Assembly (NCBI GenBank): GCA_003552785.1
Contig: PUOQ01000060.1
Span: 1 to 14,617, forward strand
Length of the DNA: 14,617 nt
Direction: 5' to 3'
Source: Dehalococcoidia bacterium
Lineage (GTDB): Bacteria; Chloroflexota; Dehalococcoidia; Dehalococcoidales; CSSed11-197
The translations under genes and the position numbers were made by a program. The notes under the pieces are model-generated. The model ran no database searches. It had not been told where the DNA came from and was given only the letters and a program-made list of their open reading frames with translations. Numbering within the stretch: position 1 is the first letter of the stretch; every line of letters starts with the position of its first letter. Of this stretch, positions 1 to 5,957 are shown in pieces.

Positions 1-652
1 CATCGGGCAGGCCGTAAACGCTGGGGCTGTCATCCAGGGCATACAACACATGCAGGCCGCCCAGCTCATTTTCACCATAAAGGTAAGCATTGGGGTAGCC
101 GTTGGCTTTCAAATGTCCAACCTTTTCCTGGCCTTGAGCCACAAGGTCGTCCCTGTCACCCATGATTACGGCGCCTGTAGGGCAGGATTCGGCACAAGCT
201 GTTTCCATTCCTTCCGCAGGTCGATTCAAGCCTACCATGGTGCAACCCGCACACTTGACTGCTGTGCCTTTTGCATAATCAAGGTGGGGAATATTGAAAG
301 GGCAAGCCATAACACATGTACTGCAACCAATGCACCAGGACTGGTCAACATGAACGAAGCCTTCGCCTGTTTTGAAGATAGCACCTACCGGGCAAACTAT
401 AGCACAGCTGGCTTCTTCACAATGCAGGCATGCCCGCCGCATGAAATGGCCATCTGGCTTGCCATTATGCTCCCTTTGAACGAAGTTCATCCTGATCCAG
501 GTTTTAGCAGAGAGCGCGGGAGGGTTCTCATATGTTCCGTCCCATTTACTCAGATCCTCATGTCCACATTCGTTCCATTGCTTGCAGCCGACCTGACAGG
601 CCCGGCACCCTATGCAGCGACTTAAGTCATATAACAAAGCTTTTTCAGGCAT
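1..652 (-). CDS. fdhB: Formate dehydrogenase-type beta subunit (four [4Fe-4S] ferredoxin), 3' end beyond window
   Basis: Electron-transfer subunit of a molybdopterin oxidoreductase, most like formate dehydrogenase FdnH/FdhB, passing electrons from the catalytic subunit to a membrane partner. I read 217 codons from the ATG at 652 without a stop; the gene continues past base 1. Sixteen cysteines form four clusters: C13/C16/C19/C23, C75/C78/C83/C87, C107/C110/C113/C117 and C134/C137/C153/C157. The first motif (CIGCRACQVGCKQWN) and the late stretch GGLHVLYALDD followed by YGLP favour the formate dehydrogenase branch over DmsB or NrfC. An AGGGGG sequence lies 7 bases before the start. No Tat signal is seen, as expected if the catalytic subunit carries it. 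It is the first gene after its promoter, so a catalytic subunit would have to lie further left or elsewhere. The substrate remains inferred; another molybdoenzyme of this superfamily is possible. Confidence 0.85.
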   Translation of the reverse strand, partial: MPEKALLYDLSRCIGCRACQVGCKQWNECGHEDLSKWDGTYENPPALSAKTWIRMNFVQREHNGKPDGHFMRRACLHCEEASCAIVCPVGAIFKTGEGFVHVDQSWCIGCSTCVMACPFNIPHLDYAKGTAVKCAGCTMVGLNRPAEGMETACAESCPTGAVIMGDRDDLVAQGQEKVGHLKANGYPNAYLYGENELGGLHVLYALDDSPSVYGLPD

Positions 653-781
653 CTCCAACCCCCTAAAATTTCTTTTCATAAAATTAATCAGGTTAGATTT
701 TCAAATTCATGCTAATCTCCAACCGTTAAATGCCGCTTGTTTTTGTAGATTTCCAAGAGAAAAACTATATGCGTAGTTGCA

Positions 782-811
782 ATTATATTGATTCACTTTT
801 TAAAAAGTCAA
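782..811 (-). promoter_or_regulatory. Promoter of the fdhB-like gene
   Basis: On minus, TTGACT (806-811) and a perfect TATAAT (782-787) are separated by 18 bases. Transcription would start near 775, giving a leader of about 120 nt before the ATG at 652. A perfect 14-bp palindrome, ACTTTTTAAAAAGT (795-808), covers part of the spacer and overlaps the -35 box and could be an operator. A weaker second promoter (TTGAAA 699-704, 17-base spacer, TTATGA 676-681) lies inside this leader. No promoter was tested. Confidence 0.6.
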
Positions 812-885
812 GTTTATCATTCAGTGATTTATTGCCAGTCATAAACTTTATTCATGTGGCCTGTCAGCCAGTACGCCCTTGCTCT

Positions 886-914
886 TTGAAGCTTAAAAGT
901 TAGTATGGCATACT
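886..914 (+). promoter_or_regulatory. mntP promoter with operator-like palindrome
   Basis: TTGAAG (886-891), a 17-base spacer and CATACT (909-914) form a plausible promoter. An interrupted palindrome AGTATG-G-CATACT (902-914) coincides with the -10 box, as expected for a repressor or metal-responsive regulator site. Transcription would start near 921, about 10 nt before the ATG, too short a leader for the Mn riboswitch that controls mntP in many bacteria. Confidence 0.5.
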
Positions 915-930
915 TTGAGGCGTAGCGCAT

Positions 931-1491
931 ATGGACTTCTTTTCAATTACGCTGATCGCTCTGGGCCTGTCGGCAGACTGCTTCGCAGTTTCCATAGGCA
1001 TTAGCATTGCCAGAAAAAGGTTTTCCCTGCCTGCCATGCTCAGGGTCGCGGCCATCTTCGGCCTGTTCCAGGGTTTAATGCCGGTAGCCGGCTGGCTTCT
1101 GGGGCAAAGTCTGGTTGCCTATCTGGCCCCGGCCGCCAACTGGCTGGCTTTCTTGTTGCTTGCGTTTATCGCCGGGCGGATGCTCTGGAATTCTCTCAAG
1201 GGCAACCACAAAACCCAAAACCCGGTGGATTATTCTCGTGGCTTTTCACTTCTAATACTGGCCATCGCTACCAGCATCGATGCCCTGGCAGCAGGGCTGG
1301 GCTTTGGATTGCTTGAGGCCTCTATCCTGCAAGCCTCCCTCATTATCGGGATTGTGGCTTTTCTTGCCTCAGCCATTGCTTTTAGCATCGGTGCCCGCTC
1401 AGGAGCTTTACTCGGCCGCTGGGCCGAAGCTTTGGGCGCACTGCTGCTGCTATTTATCGCAATAAGAATTCTTCTTGGTAATTTGGTTTAA
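931..1491 (+). CDS. mntP: Manganese efflux pump MntP
   Basis: Predicted to export Mn(II) across the cytoplasmic membrane and protect against Mn excess. The 186-residue product has the family's normal length and six hydrophobic segments at about 1-22, 34-57, 64-84, 101-122, 127-150 and 163-184, arranged as two related three-helix halves. Each half carries the conserved acidic signature: LSADCFAVSIG with D16 in helix 1, and ATSIDALAAGLG with D118 in helix 4. The loop motif GLFQGLMPVAGWLLG is typical of the family. A GAGG sequence ends 10 bases before the ATG. It is the first gene on plus after the divergent spacer; cca follows 63 bp later with its own -10 box. A palindrome over the promoter suggests control by a regulator rather than a riboswitch. 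The assignment is strong; the metal is inferred from the family. Confidence 0.9.
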   Translation: MDFFSITLIALGLSADCFAVSIGISIARKRFSLPAMLRVAAIFGLFQGLMPVAGWLLGQSLVAYLAPAANWLAFLLLAFIAGRMLWNSLKGNHKTQNPVDYSRGFSLLILAIATSIDALAAGLGFGLLEASILQASLIIGIVAFLASAIAFSIGARSGALLGRWAEALGALLLLFIAIRILLGNLV

Positions 1492-1510
1492 TTTCTGGCT
1501 CATTTGGCTG

Positions 1511-1519
1511 TGCTATAAT
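1511..1519 (+). promoter_or_regulatory. Extended -10 box upstream of cca
   Basis: TGCTATAAT at 1511-1519 is a perfect extended -10 element (TG, one base, TATAAT). A weak -35 candidate, TTTCTG (1492-1497), lies 16 bases upstream. It gives a leader of about 29 nt with no Shine-Dalgarno sequence next to the ATG at 1555. Confidence 0.5.
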
Positions 1520-1554
1520 ACTTTCAAGGCCGCAACAATTCACACTTTTATAAA

Positions 1555-2802
1555 ATGGATAATTTAACCCGAAAGCTTAAAGGTAGCCTGCCATCAACCA
1601 TATTTGATATTTTGATCGAAGCAGGCGAATTATGTGACCGCAACGGCTTCAAGCTCTTCATGGTTGGGGGCCGGGTAAGGGATTTATTTCTAGGCCGCGC
1701 CGGCATGGATATCGATCTGGTTGTAGAGGGTAACGCACTGGTGCTGGCAGAAGAGCTGGCCAAACTCCGAGGAGCTTCTTTCACCCCTCACCACCGCTTT
1801 AAAACTGCCGCCCTAGAGACAGAAGGTTACAACCTGGATATCGCAACCGCCCGCCGGGAAAGCTATCCCCACCCCGGGGCCTTGCCTGTAATTGAACTCG
1901 GCTCGCTGGACGATGACCTCAAACGACGGGATTTCAGCATAAACGCGATGGCTGTTTCTTTAAACAATCACGATTTCGGCAGGCTGATTGACCCGCTTAA
2001 GGGCAGGCTTGACCTGAACCATGGTTTGATCCGGATACTTCACCCCGGCAGCTTCAAAGATGATGCCACCCGGATTTTCCGGGCTGTACGCTACGAGCAG
2101 CGCTTTGGCTTTTCCATGGAAGCCGAAACCATGAACGCTCTTGTGCGGCACAAAAATTATCTGGCGTCGATATCACCGGACCGCCTGCGCTATGAGGTTG
2201 AATGCATTCTTAACGAGAAATATCCAGAAAAAGCCCTGAAAAGGGCTGGCAGTCTTTCGGTTTTAAGCCATTTGCACCCTTCACTTCAATTCAGCGCCCG
2301 GAAGAGCAGTTGGTTCAAGCAGGCCCGTGAAATGTTTTACCCGCAAAGACCGCCTGCAGATCTATACCTGGCGCTGGCATGTTATGGCTTGCGCCAAAGT
2401 GAATCCAGCCTGCTGGAAAAGCGGCTGAACCTGCCTGGAGCCACCAGCCGCATTCTTGCCGATGCCGTAGCTTTACAGCAAAAAATAAAAGAGTTGTCCG
2501 ACAACTGCCTTGAGTCCAGTGAAATATACAACCGGCTAATAAACTACGACCCGGTAACTGTTACCGCCTGCATGATTGCCAGCGATCAACCGGCAGCAAA
2601 AAAGAACATGGACTGCTTTCTCCGGATCCTTCGATACGTAAAGCCTGCACTAAGCGGCGATGATTTAAAGAACCTGGGCGTACCCCATGGGCCCCAGATA
2701 GGCCAGATGCTGGACAGGCTTAAAAGTGCCCGCCTCGACGGTCATGCAGTTACCAGGCAGGACGAAGCAAATCTGGTTAAAAACTGGCTGGGTAAAAGCT
2801 AG
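1555..2802 (+). CDS. cca: CCA tRNA nucleotidyltransferase / poly(A) polymerase family (class II)
   Basis: Adds or repairs the 3'-terminal CCA of tRNAs, in the cytoplasm. The nucleotidyltransferase head occupies about residues 1-140, with the MVGGRVRD motif (G38, G39) and the metal-binding DID at D52/D54. It is followed by the RRDFSINAMA motif (124-133), the GRLIDPLKG stretch and the DDATRIFRAVRYEQRFGF motif (169-186). The mostly helical neck and tail run to residue 415, a normal length for the family. No HD domain is evident. Sequence alone cannot separate a full CCA-adding enzyme from an A-adding or poly(A) polymerase member. The tRNA-Leu in this window already encodes CCA, so repair may be the main role for that tRNA. 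The ATG at 1555 has no clear Shine-Dalgarno sequence. The stop overlaps the rubrerythrin stop from the other strand. Confidence 0.88.
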   Translation: MDNLTRKLKGSLPSTIFDILIEAGELCDRNGFKLFMVGGRVRDLFLGRAGMDIDLVVEGNALVLAEELAKLRGASFTPHHRFKTAALETEGYNLDIATARRESYPHPGALPVIELGSLDDDLKRRDFSINAMAVSLNNHDFGRLIDPLKGRLDLNHGLIRILHPGSFKDDATRIFRAVRYEQRFGFSMEAETMNALVRHKNYLASISPDRLRYEVECILNEKYPEKALKRAGSLSVLSHLHPSLQFSARKSSWFKQAREMFYPQRPPADLYLALACYGLRQSESSLLEKRLNLPGATSRILADAVALQQKIKELSDNCLESSEIYNRLINYDPVTVTACMIASDQPAAKKNMDCFLRILRYVKPALSGDDLKNLGVPHGPQIGQMLDRLKSARLDGHAVTRQDEANLVKNWLGKS

Positions 2803-3299
2803 TCAATTTCTTTAAACCTGACTTCAGGGGCACCGCAGGTAGGGCACCTCTCGGGAGCACACTCTGCAACTGTGTGGCCGCACACCTGGCAAACATAATA
2901 AGATTGCTTTTGGCCCTCTCCGCTGTTTATTTCTGCCACCGCCCTCTGGAAAAGCCCGTAATGGACCTGCTCAACCGTATTGGCACGCTCAAAACTGGCC
3001 TCGGCAGCCTGGTTTCCTTCTGCCCTGGCCTGGGTGATAAAAGGGGGATACATTTCGGAAAACTCGTGGTGCTCCCCTGCAATTGCCTGCTTTAGATTTT
3101 CAAGAGTGCTTTTAACTTTACCGGCAGCCTCAAAATGTTTTGATGCATGCACCCTTTCGGCCTCAGCCACTGCCCTGAAAAGGCACGCCACACCAGGATG
3201 GCCTTCCTTTTCTGCTTTTTCGGCAAAAGCAAGATACATCTGGTTGGCCTGGCTTTCCCCGGCAAATGCCTGGTTTAGATTACTTGTTGTCTGGCTCAA
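2799..3299 (-). CDS. Rubrerythrin
   Basis: Peroxide-scavenging non-haem iron protein of anaerobes, reducing hydrogen peroxide with electrons from rubredoxin-type donors. The 166-residue product has an N-terminal ferritin-like four-helix domain (about 1-128) with candidate diiron ligands E15, E48, H51, E76, E79, E110 and H113. A C-terminal rubredoxin-like domain follows with the CxxC pairs of CQVCG and CPTCG that bind one iron. It is shorter than Desulfovibrio rubrerythrin but keeps both iron sites. The start is a TTG at 3299, chosen because GGAGG lies 5 bases upstream and because MSQTTSNLNQAFAGES matches the family's N terminus. It has its own promoter in the 112-bp gap after ispE. Its stop shares a CTAG with the converging cca stop. 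Confidence 0.93.
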   Translation of the reverse strand: MSQTTSNLNQAFAGESQANQMYLAFAEKAEKEGHPGVACLFRAVAEAERVHASKHFEAAGKVKSTLENLKQAIAGEHHEFSEMYPPFITQARAEGNQAAEASFERANTVEQVHYGLFQRAVAEINSGEGQKQSYYVCQVCGHTVAECAPERCPTCGAPEVRFKEID

Positions 3300-3323
3300 A
3301 ACAACCTCCGATAATTTTTTATT

Positions 3324-3351
3324 ATTTTACCTGAACTTAAAAAATACTCAA
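3324..3351 (-). promoter_or_regulatory. Rubrerythrin promoter
   Basis: On minus, TTGAGT (3346-3351), a 16-base spacer and TAAAAT (3324-3329) lie 25 bp upstream of the TTG start. A GGAGG ribosome site (3305-3309) follows. The gap is very AT-rich, so the match is moderate evidence only. Confidence 0.45.
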
Positions 3352-3411
3352 AAATTGTTACTAAAAATCCGCCTGGCTTCAAGGGTAAAAACTTGAGTAA
3401 AATATTTTGGT

Positions 3412-4278
3412 TTAAGAGGAAGAAGCCCCGGTTGTAACAGTTTCTGCCATTAATGCCTGCAGGCCCCGCGACTTGAGGCAACTGCAAATGCTCTCGGCCC
3501 TGCCTCTATCGGCTTCAAGGGTAAAAAGTGCAGGCCCGGCACCGGCAAGGTGCACATCTTTTGCACCGGCCTCCAATAACTCCTGACGGTAATAAGAAAG
3601 CCCCTCAAAAACTTCAAAAGCTACATTATCAAATGCATTAAACAGCCCGTAAAGTTGATCCTGTTTGGCCAGTGTCAGCCGGACTATCATCTCATCGGTT
3701 GCCTGGCCGTCTGTAAAATGTTCTTTTCTCAATACAGAAAACATTCTTTGGGTCTTAAAATCTGCCCGCATGTGCTCCGGAACAAGCAAAACCACCCTGT
3801 GAGGCGGCACCGGGGGTAAAGGGCTGACTTTTTCACCCCGGCCAAGCAGAAGTGCCGTGCCGCCACTTAGAAAAAATGGCACGTCTGAACCTAATTTTAC
3901 CGCCAGCTTGTGAATCTCGCCCGGGGGCAAATCGGTTCCAAAAAGGCAGTTTAAAGCAACAAGAGTAGCAGCAGCAGCACTGCTTTCACCCCCGAGGCCG
4001 GCAGAAAAGGGAATGGCTTTGCAAACATTAATGGCAGCCCCACCGGCGATACCGGTATATTCAGTAAACAGGCCGGCTGCCTTTGGGACCAGGCTCTTTT
4101 CAGGCCGCCATAGAGAATTATTGCAGCTATAAGTAAAGCTATCAGCGGCTTCAACCTGGATCCTGTCTGCCAGGCTCATGGCCTGGATAATGCTCATGAT
4201 TTCATGATAGCCGTCTTCACGGCGGTAAAGCACTTCAAGGGTCAGGTTGATTTTTGCCGGGGCTGTTACTTCGAGCAT
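3412..4278 (-). CDS. ispE: 4-diphosphocytidyl-2-C-methyl-D-erythritol kinase IspE
   Basis: ATP-dependent kinase of the non-mevalonate (MEP) isoprenoid pathway, phosphorylating CDP-methylerythritol; cytoplasmic, GHMP kinase superfamily. The start at 4278 gives 288 residues, normal for IspE. It has AAGGGGG 5 bases upstream and begins directly with the conserved PAKINLTL (7-14, K9). An in-frame ATG 33 bases upstream (4311) would add an unconserved 11-residue tail. The ATP loop is FSAGLGGESSAAAA (about 91-104), which departs from the usual GLGGGSSDAA at E98 and A101. The GSDVPFF motif (D132 likely catalytic base) and the C-terminal GAGPALF motif are present. It overlaps the rsmA end by 13 bases and is the last gene of the metallophosphoesterase-rsmA-ispE unit, so translational coupling is likely. 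Confidence 0.92.
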   Translation of the reverse strand: MLEVTAPAKINLTLEVLYRREDGYHEIMSIIQAMSLADRIQVEAADSFTYSCNNSLWRPEKSLVPKAAGLFTEYTGIAGGAAINVCKAIPFSAGLGGESSAAAATLVALNCLFGTDLPPGEIHKLAVKLGSDVPFFLSGGTALLLGRGEKVSPLPPVPPHRVVLLVPEHMRADFKTQRMFSVLRKEHFTDGQATDEMIVRLTLAKQDQLYGLFNAFDNVAFEVFEGLSYYRQELLEAGAKDVHLAGAGPALFTLEADRGRAESICSCLKSRGLQALMAETVTTGASSS

Positions 4279-5153
4279 GCATGCCCCCCTTCGCAACGAA
4301 ACGCCTGCCATAAACGCTTCCAGTCTTGTATAGAAAGGCTTTCAGCCCGCAAAGTTGGTTTAACCCCCGCCTCTTCCAGTTTCTTCAGTGCGTGTATCTT
4401 TTCGACCCCCAGGCCGTGGGAAAGGGTATTTGCCAGCTGTTTGCGGGGAGAGCCAAACCCTGCCCTTACCACTTTAAAGAAGTCTTCGCTGAATTCAAGC
4501 GGTATAATCGGCTCTTTATATGCTGTAATTCTAACCACGGATGAATCAACTTTTGGCACCGGATGAAAACTACGGGCAGAAACCCTGGCAATTATCTCTG
4601 CCCGGCCATATAACTGCACCCCGACGCTTAAAAGGCTCATCTCCCCCGGTCTGGCAGTAATCGCCCGGGCAACTTCCTTCTGGACCATTGTAACCATAAG
4701 CTCAGGGCCGGGTACGGCTTCCAGAAAATGGCGAAGAACTGCGCCTGTTATATAATATGGCAGGTTGGCCACGACTTTGTACCGGGTTGTCCCCCGGGGT
4801 AAAATATCAGCCGGTTGCGACCTCAAAATATCTGCGTTTATAACGGTAATGTTTGAGCCCGGCTCGAGTTCTGAGCTCAACTTACTCGAAAGGGCCGGAT
4901 CAATCTCAACGCTGATAACCCTGCCGGCCCGCCGGCCCAGCTCGCGCGTTAGAACACCAAGCCCGGGCCCAACCTCAATTACCGTGTCTTCCTGGGAAAT
5001 GTCGCTGCCGGCTACTATGCTTCCAAGCCCCCTTGAATCCACCAGAAAATGCTGCCCCAGCCCCTTTCTGGCTTTTAATCCCATACTTTTCAAAAGCTGG
5101 CGTGTTTCTTTCCCCAGCGACAGAGCACCTTCTGTTTTTCCCTGCTGTGTCAT
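4266..5153 (-). CDS. rsmA: 16S rRNA dimethyladenosine transferase RsmA (KsgA)
   Basis: Uses S-adenosylmethionine to dimethylate two adjacent adenosines in helix 45 of 16S rRNA during 30S maturation. The 295-residue product has the N-terminal GLGQHFL motif (31-37), the SAM-binding VIEVGPGLGVLT (58-69), the acidic VEID (E83), NADIL (106-110) and the catalytic NLPYYITG (130-137). The C-terminal helical lobe contains the conserved FHPVPKVDSSVV and RAGFGSPRKQL segments. The ATG at 5153 directly abuts the stop of the upstream metallophosphoesterase, and a GAAAGG sequence about 7 bases upstream lies within that gene. The ispE start overlaps its 3' end. The rsmA-ispE pairing occurs in many bacteria. 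All catalytic motifs look intact. Confidence 0.95.
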   Translation of the reverse strand: MTQQGKTEGALSLGKETRQLLKSMGLKARKGLGQHFLVDSRGLGSIVAGSDISQEDTVIEVGPGLGVLTRELGRRAGRVISVEIDPALSSKLSSELEPGSNITVINADILRSQPADILPRGTTRYKVVANLPYYITGAVLRHFLEAVPGPELMVTMVQKEVARAITARPGEMSLLSVGVQLYGRAEIIARVSARSFHPVPKVDSSVVRITAYKEPIIPLEFSEDFFKVVRAGFGSPRKQLANTLSHGLGVEKIHALKKLEEAGVKPTLRAESLSIQDWKRLWQAFRCEGGHACSK

Positions 5154-5888
5154 TTATAAACCTTTCTCCAACCGCGCCACCAGACGAAGGGGAAGGTTGG
5201 CCTTAACCATCCTTTGCTGGGTTGCACCCACATCATAGACAACCCGGTGCAGTTTAACCACCCGGGGGCCAGCATCGTAAACAGCATAGCTGGCTCTGGG
5301 GTCTCCGTCCCGGGGCTGCCCAACACTGCCCGGGTTAACCATCAACCGCTTCTTTCCAGCTACCTGACCCAGGCCTTCTGCAAGTTTTATATATGCTACG
5401 CGCCCTTCTTCCTCAAGGCGGAAAGCAAGTGGTTCATGTGAATGGCCAACAAGCAAATACCTGTTTTTAAAACAGCCGAAGTTTTCTTCAGCCTGGCTTT
5501 TGGATACCATGTATTCCCAAATCGGATCCCTGGGGCTTCCATGCACCAGGGTAAATTCGCCCCGGTTTTCAATCTGCGGCAGGCTCCCCAGAAAATTGGC
5601 TGCTTCCTGGTTCAGCTGGCTCTTTGTCCACTGCATCGCCCTTGCAGCATCCGGATTAAACAGATTAAGCGGCGCCTTGCCTATAGCTGCCATATCATGG
5701 TTTCCGGCAACAGTTACGTGCTTCAAACGCTGCAACAACTCAACACATTTAACCGGATCAGGCCCGTAATTTACAATGTCTCCAAGGCACCAGTACTCAT
5801 CTACACCCCCGCGCTGCTCTATATCCCTCAAAACGGCAGTGAATGCGGCTAGATTGGCATGAATATCGGCCAGAATGGCATAACGCAT
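5154..5888 (-). CDS. Calcineurin-like metallophosphoesterase
   Basis: Predicted cytoplasmic dimetal phosphoesterase of the YfcE/MJ0936-like group; the substrate cannot be told from sequence. The 244-residue product shows the full motif set in order: DIH (D8, H10), GDIVNYGPDP (D37), GNHD (N63, H64), VHGSPRD (H116) and GHSH (H149, H151). A conserved VNPGSVGQPRDGDPRASYAVYD block forms the end of the fold. No signal peptide or membrane segment is present. It is the first gene of the unit with rsmA and ispE, its stop touching the rsmA start. The ATG at 5888 has no Shine-Dalgarno sequence. A -10-like box ends 7 bases upstream, so the transcript may begin at or next to the start codon. Confidence 0.9.
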   Translation of the reverse strand: MRYAILADIHANLAAFTAVLRDIEQRGGVDEYWCLGDIVNYGPDPVKCVELLQRLKHVTVAGNHDMAAIGKAPLNLFNPDAARAMQWTKSQLNQEAANFLGSLPQIENRGEFTLVHGSPRDPIWEYMVSKSQAEENFGCFKNRYLLVGHSHEPLAFRLEEEGRVAYIKLAEGLGQVAGKKRLMVNPGSVGQPRDGDPRASYAVYDAGPRVVKLHRVVYDVGATQQRMVKANLPLRLVARLEKGL

Positions 5889-5894
5889 ATCAAT

Positions 5895-5924
5895 AATATA
5901 CCACGCTGGTCAAGCTTGCTGTAA
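5895..5924 (-). promoter_or_regulatory. Promoter of the metallophosphoesterase-rsmA-ispE unit
   Basis: On minus, TTACAG (5919-5924), an 18-base spacer and TATATT (5895-5900). Transcription would start at about the A of the ATG at 5888, implying a leaderless mRNA; no Shine-Dalgarno sequence is visible. The -35 box overlaps that of the divergent promoter (5916-5921), so the two may compete for polymerase. Confidence 0.45.
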
Positions 5925-5944
5925 TTAAGAGGCATGTGTTAATA
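5916..5944 (+). promoter_or_regulatory. Promoter of the metallo-beta-lactamase-fold gene
   Basis: TTGCTG (5916-5921), a 17-base spacer and TTAATA (5939-5944) on plus. The expected transcription start, about 5951, leaves only some 7 nt before the ATG at 5958, and there is no Shine-Dalgarno sequence. The -10 box lies inside a perfect palindrome (5935-5952). Confidence 0.45.
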
Positions 5945-5952
5945 TTAACACA
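5935..5952. promoter_or_regulatory. Perfect 18-bp palindrome, candidate operator
   Basis: TGTGTTAATATTAACACA reads identically on both strands. It covers the -10 box and probable transcription start of the gene at 5958 and ends 5 bases before its ATG. Position and symmetry suggest a homodimeric regulator site. It is about 35 bp from the -10 box of the divergent operon, so it may affect that gene less. Confidence 0.6.
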
Positions 5953-5957
5953 CAATT

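Larger units (their letters stand above)
653..930. other. AT-rich divergent intergenic region between fdhB and mntP
   Basis: This 278-bp spacer holds the fdhB and mntP promoters described separately. It also has a separated inverted repeat, AAGTTTAT (810-817) with ATAAACTT (841-848), just upstream of the fdhB promoter, which could be a regulator site. The fdhB leader contains a possible five-codon reading frame (710-693, minus). I see no yybP-ykoY-like riboswitch for mntP and no gene of normal size. Confidence 0.6.

Noticed and set aside
50..625. 191-codon open frame on plus
   Set aside because: It lies opposite the fdhB-like gene, whose 16 cysteines in four canonical motifs make the minus strand clearly coding.
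653..930. Mn riboswitch (yybP-ykoY) upstream of mntP
   Set aside because: I could not find its conserved paired elements, and the best promoter leaves only about 10 nt of leader.
3311..3325. ATAAT-N5-ATTAT near rubrerythrin as a PerR box
   Set aside because: It does not fit the PerR spacing (seven bases either side of one) and the region is so AT-rich that such repeats arise by chance.
4279..4311. Upstream ATG for ispE at 4311
   Set aside because: The ATG at 4278 has a strong AAGGGGG site at the right spacing and gives the conserved N terminus; the 11 extra residues match nothing in the family.
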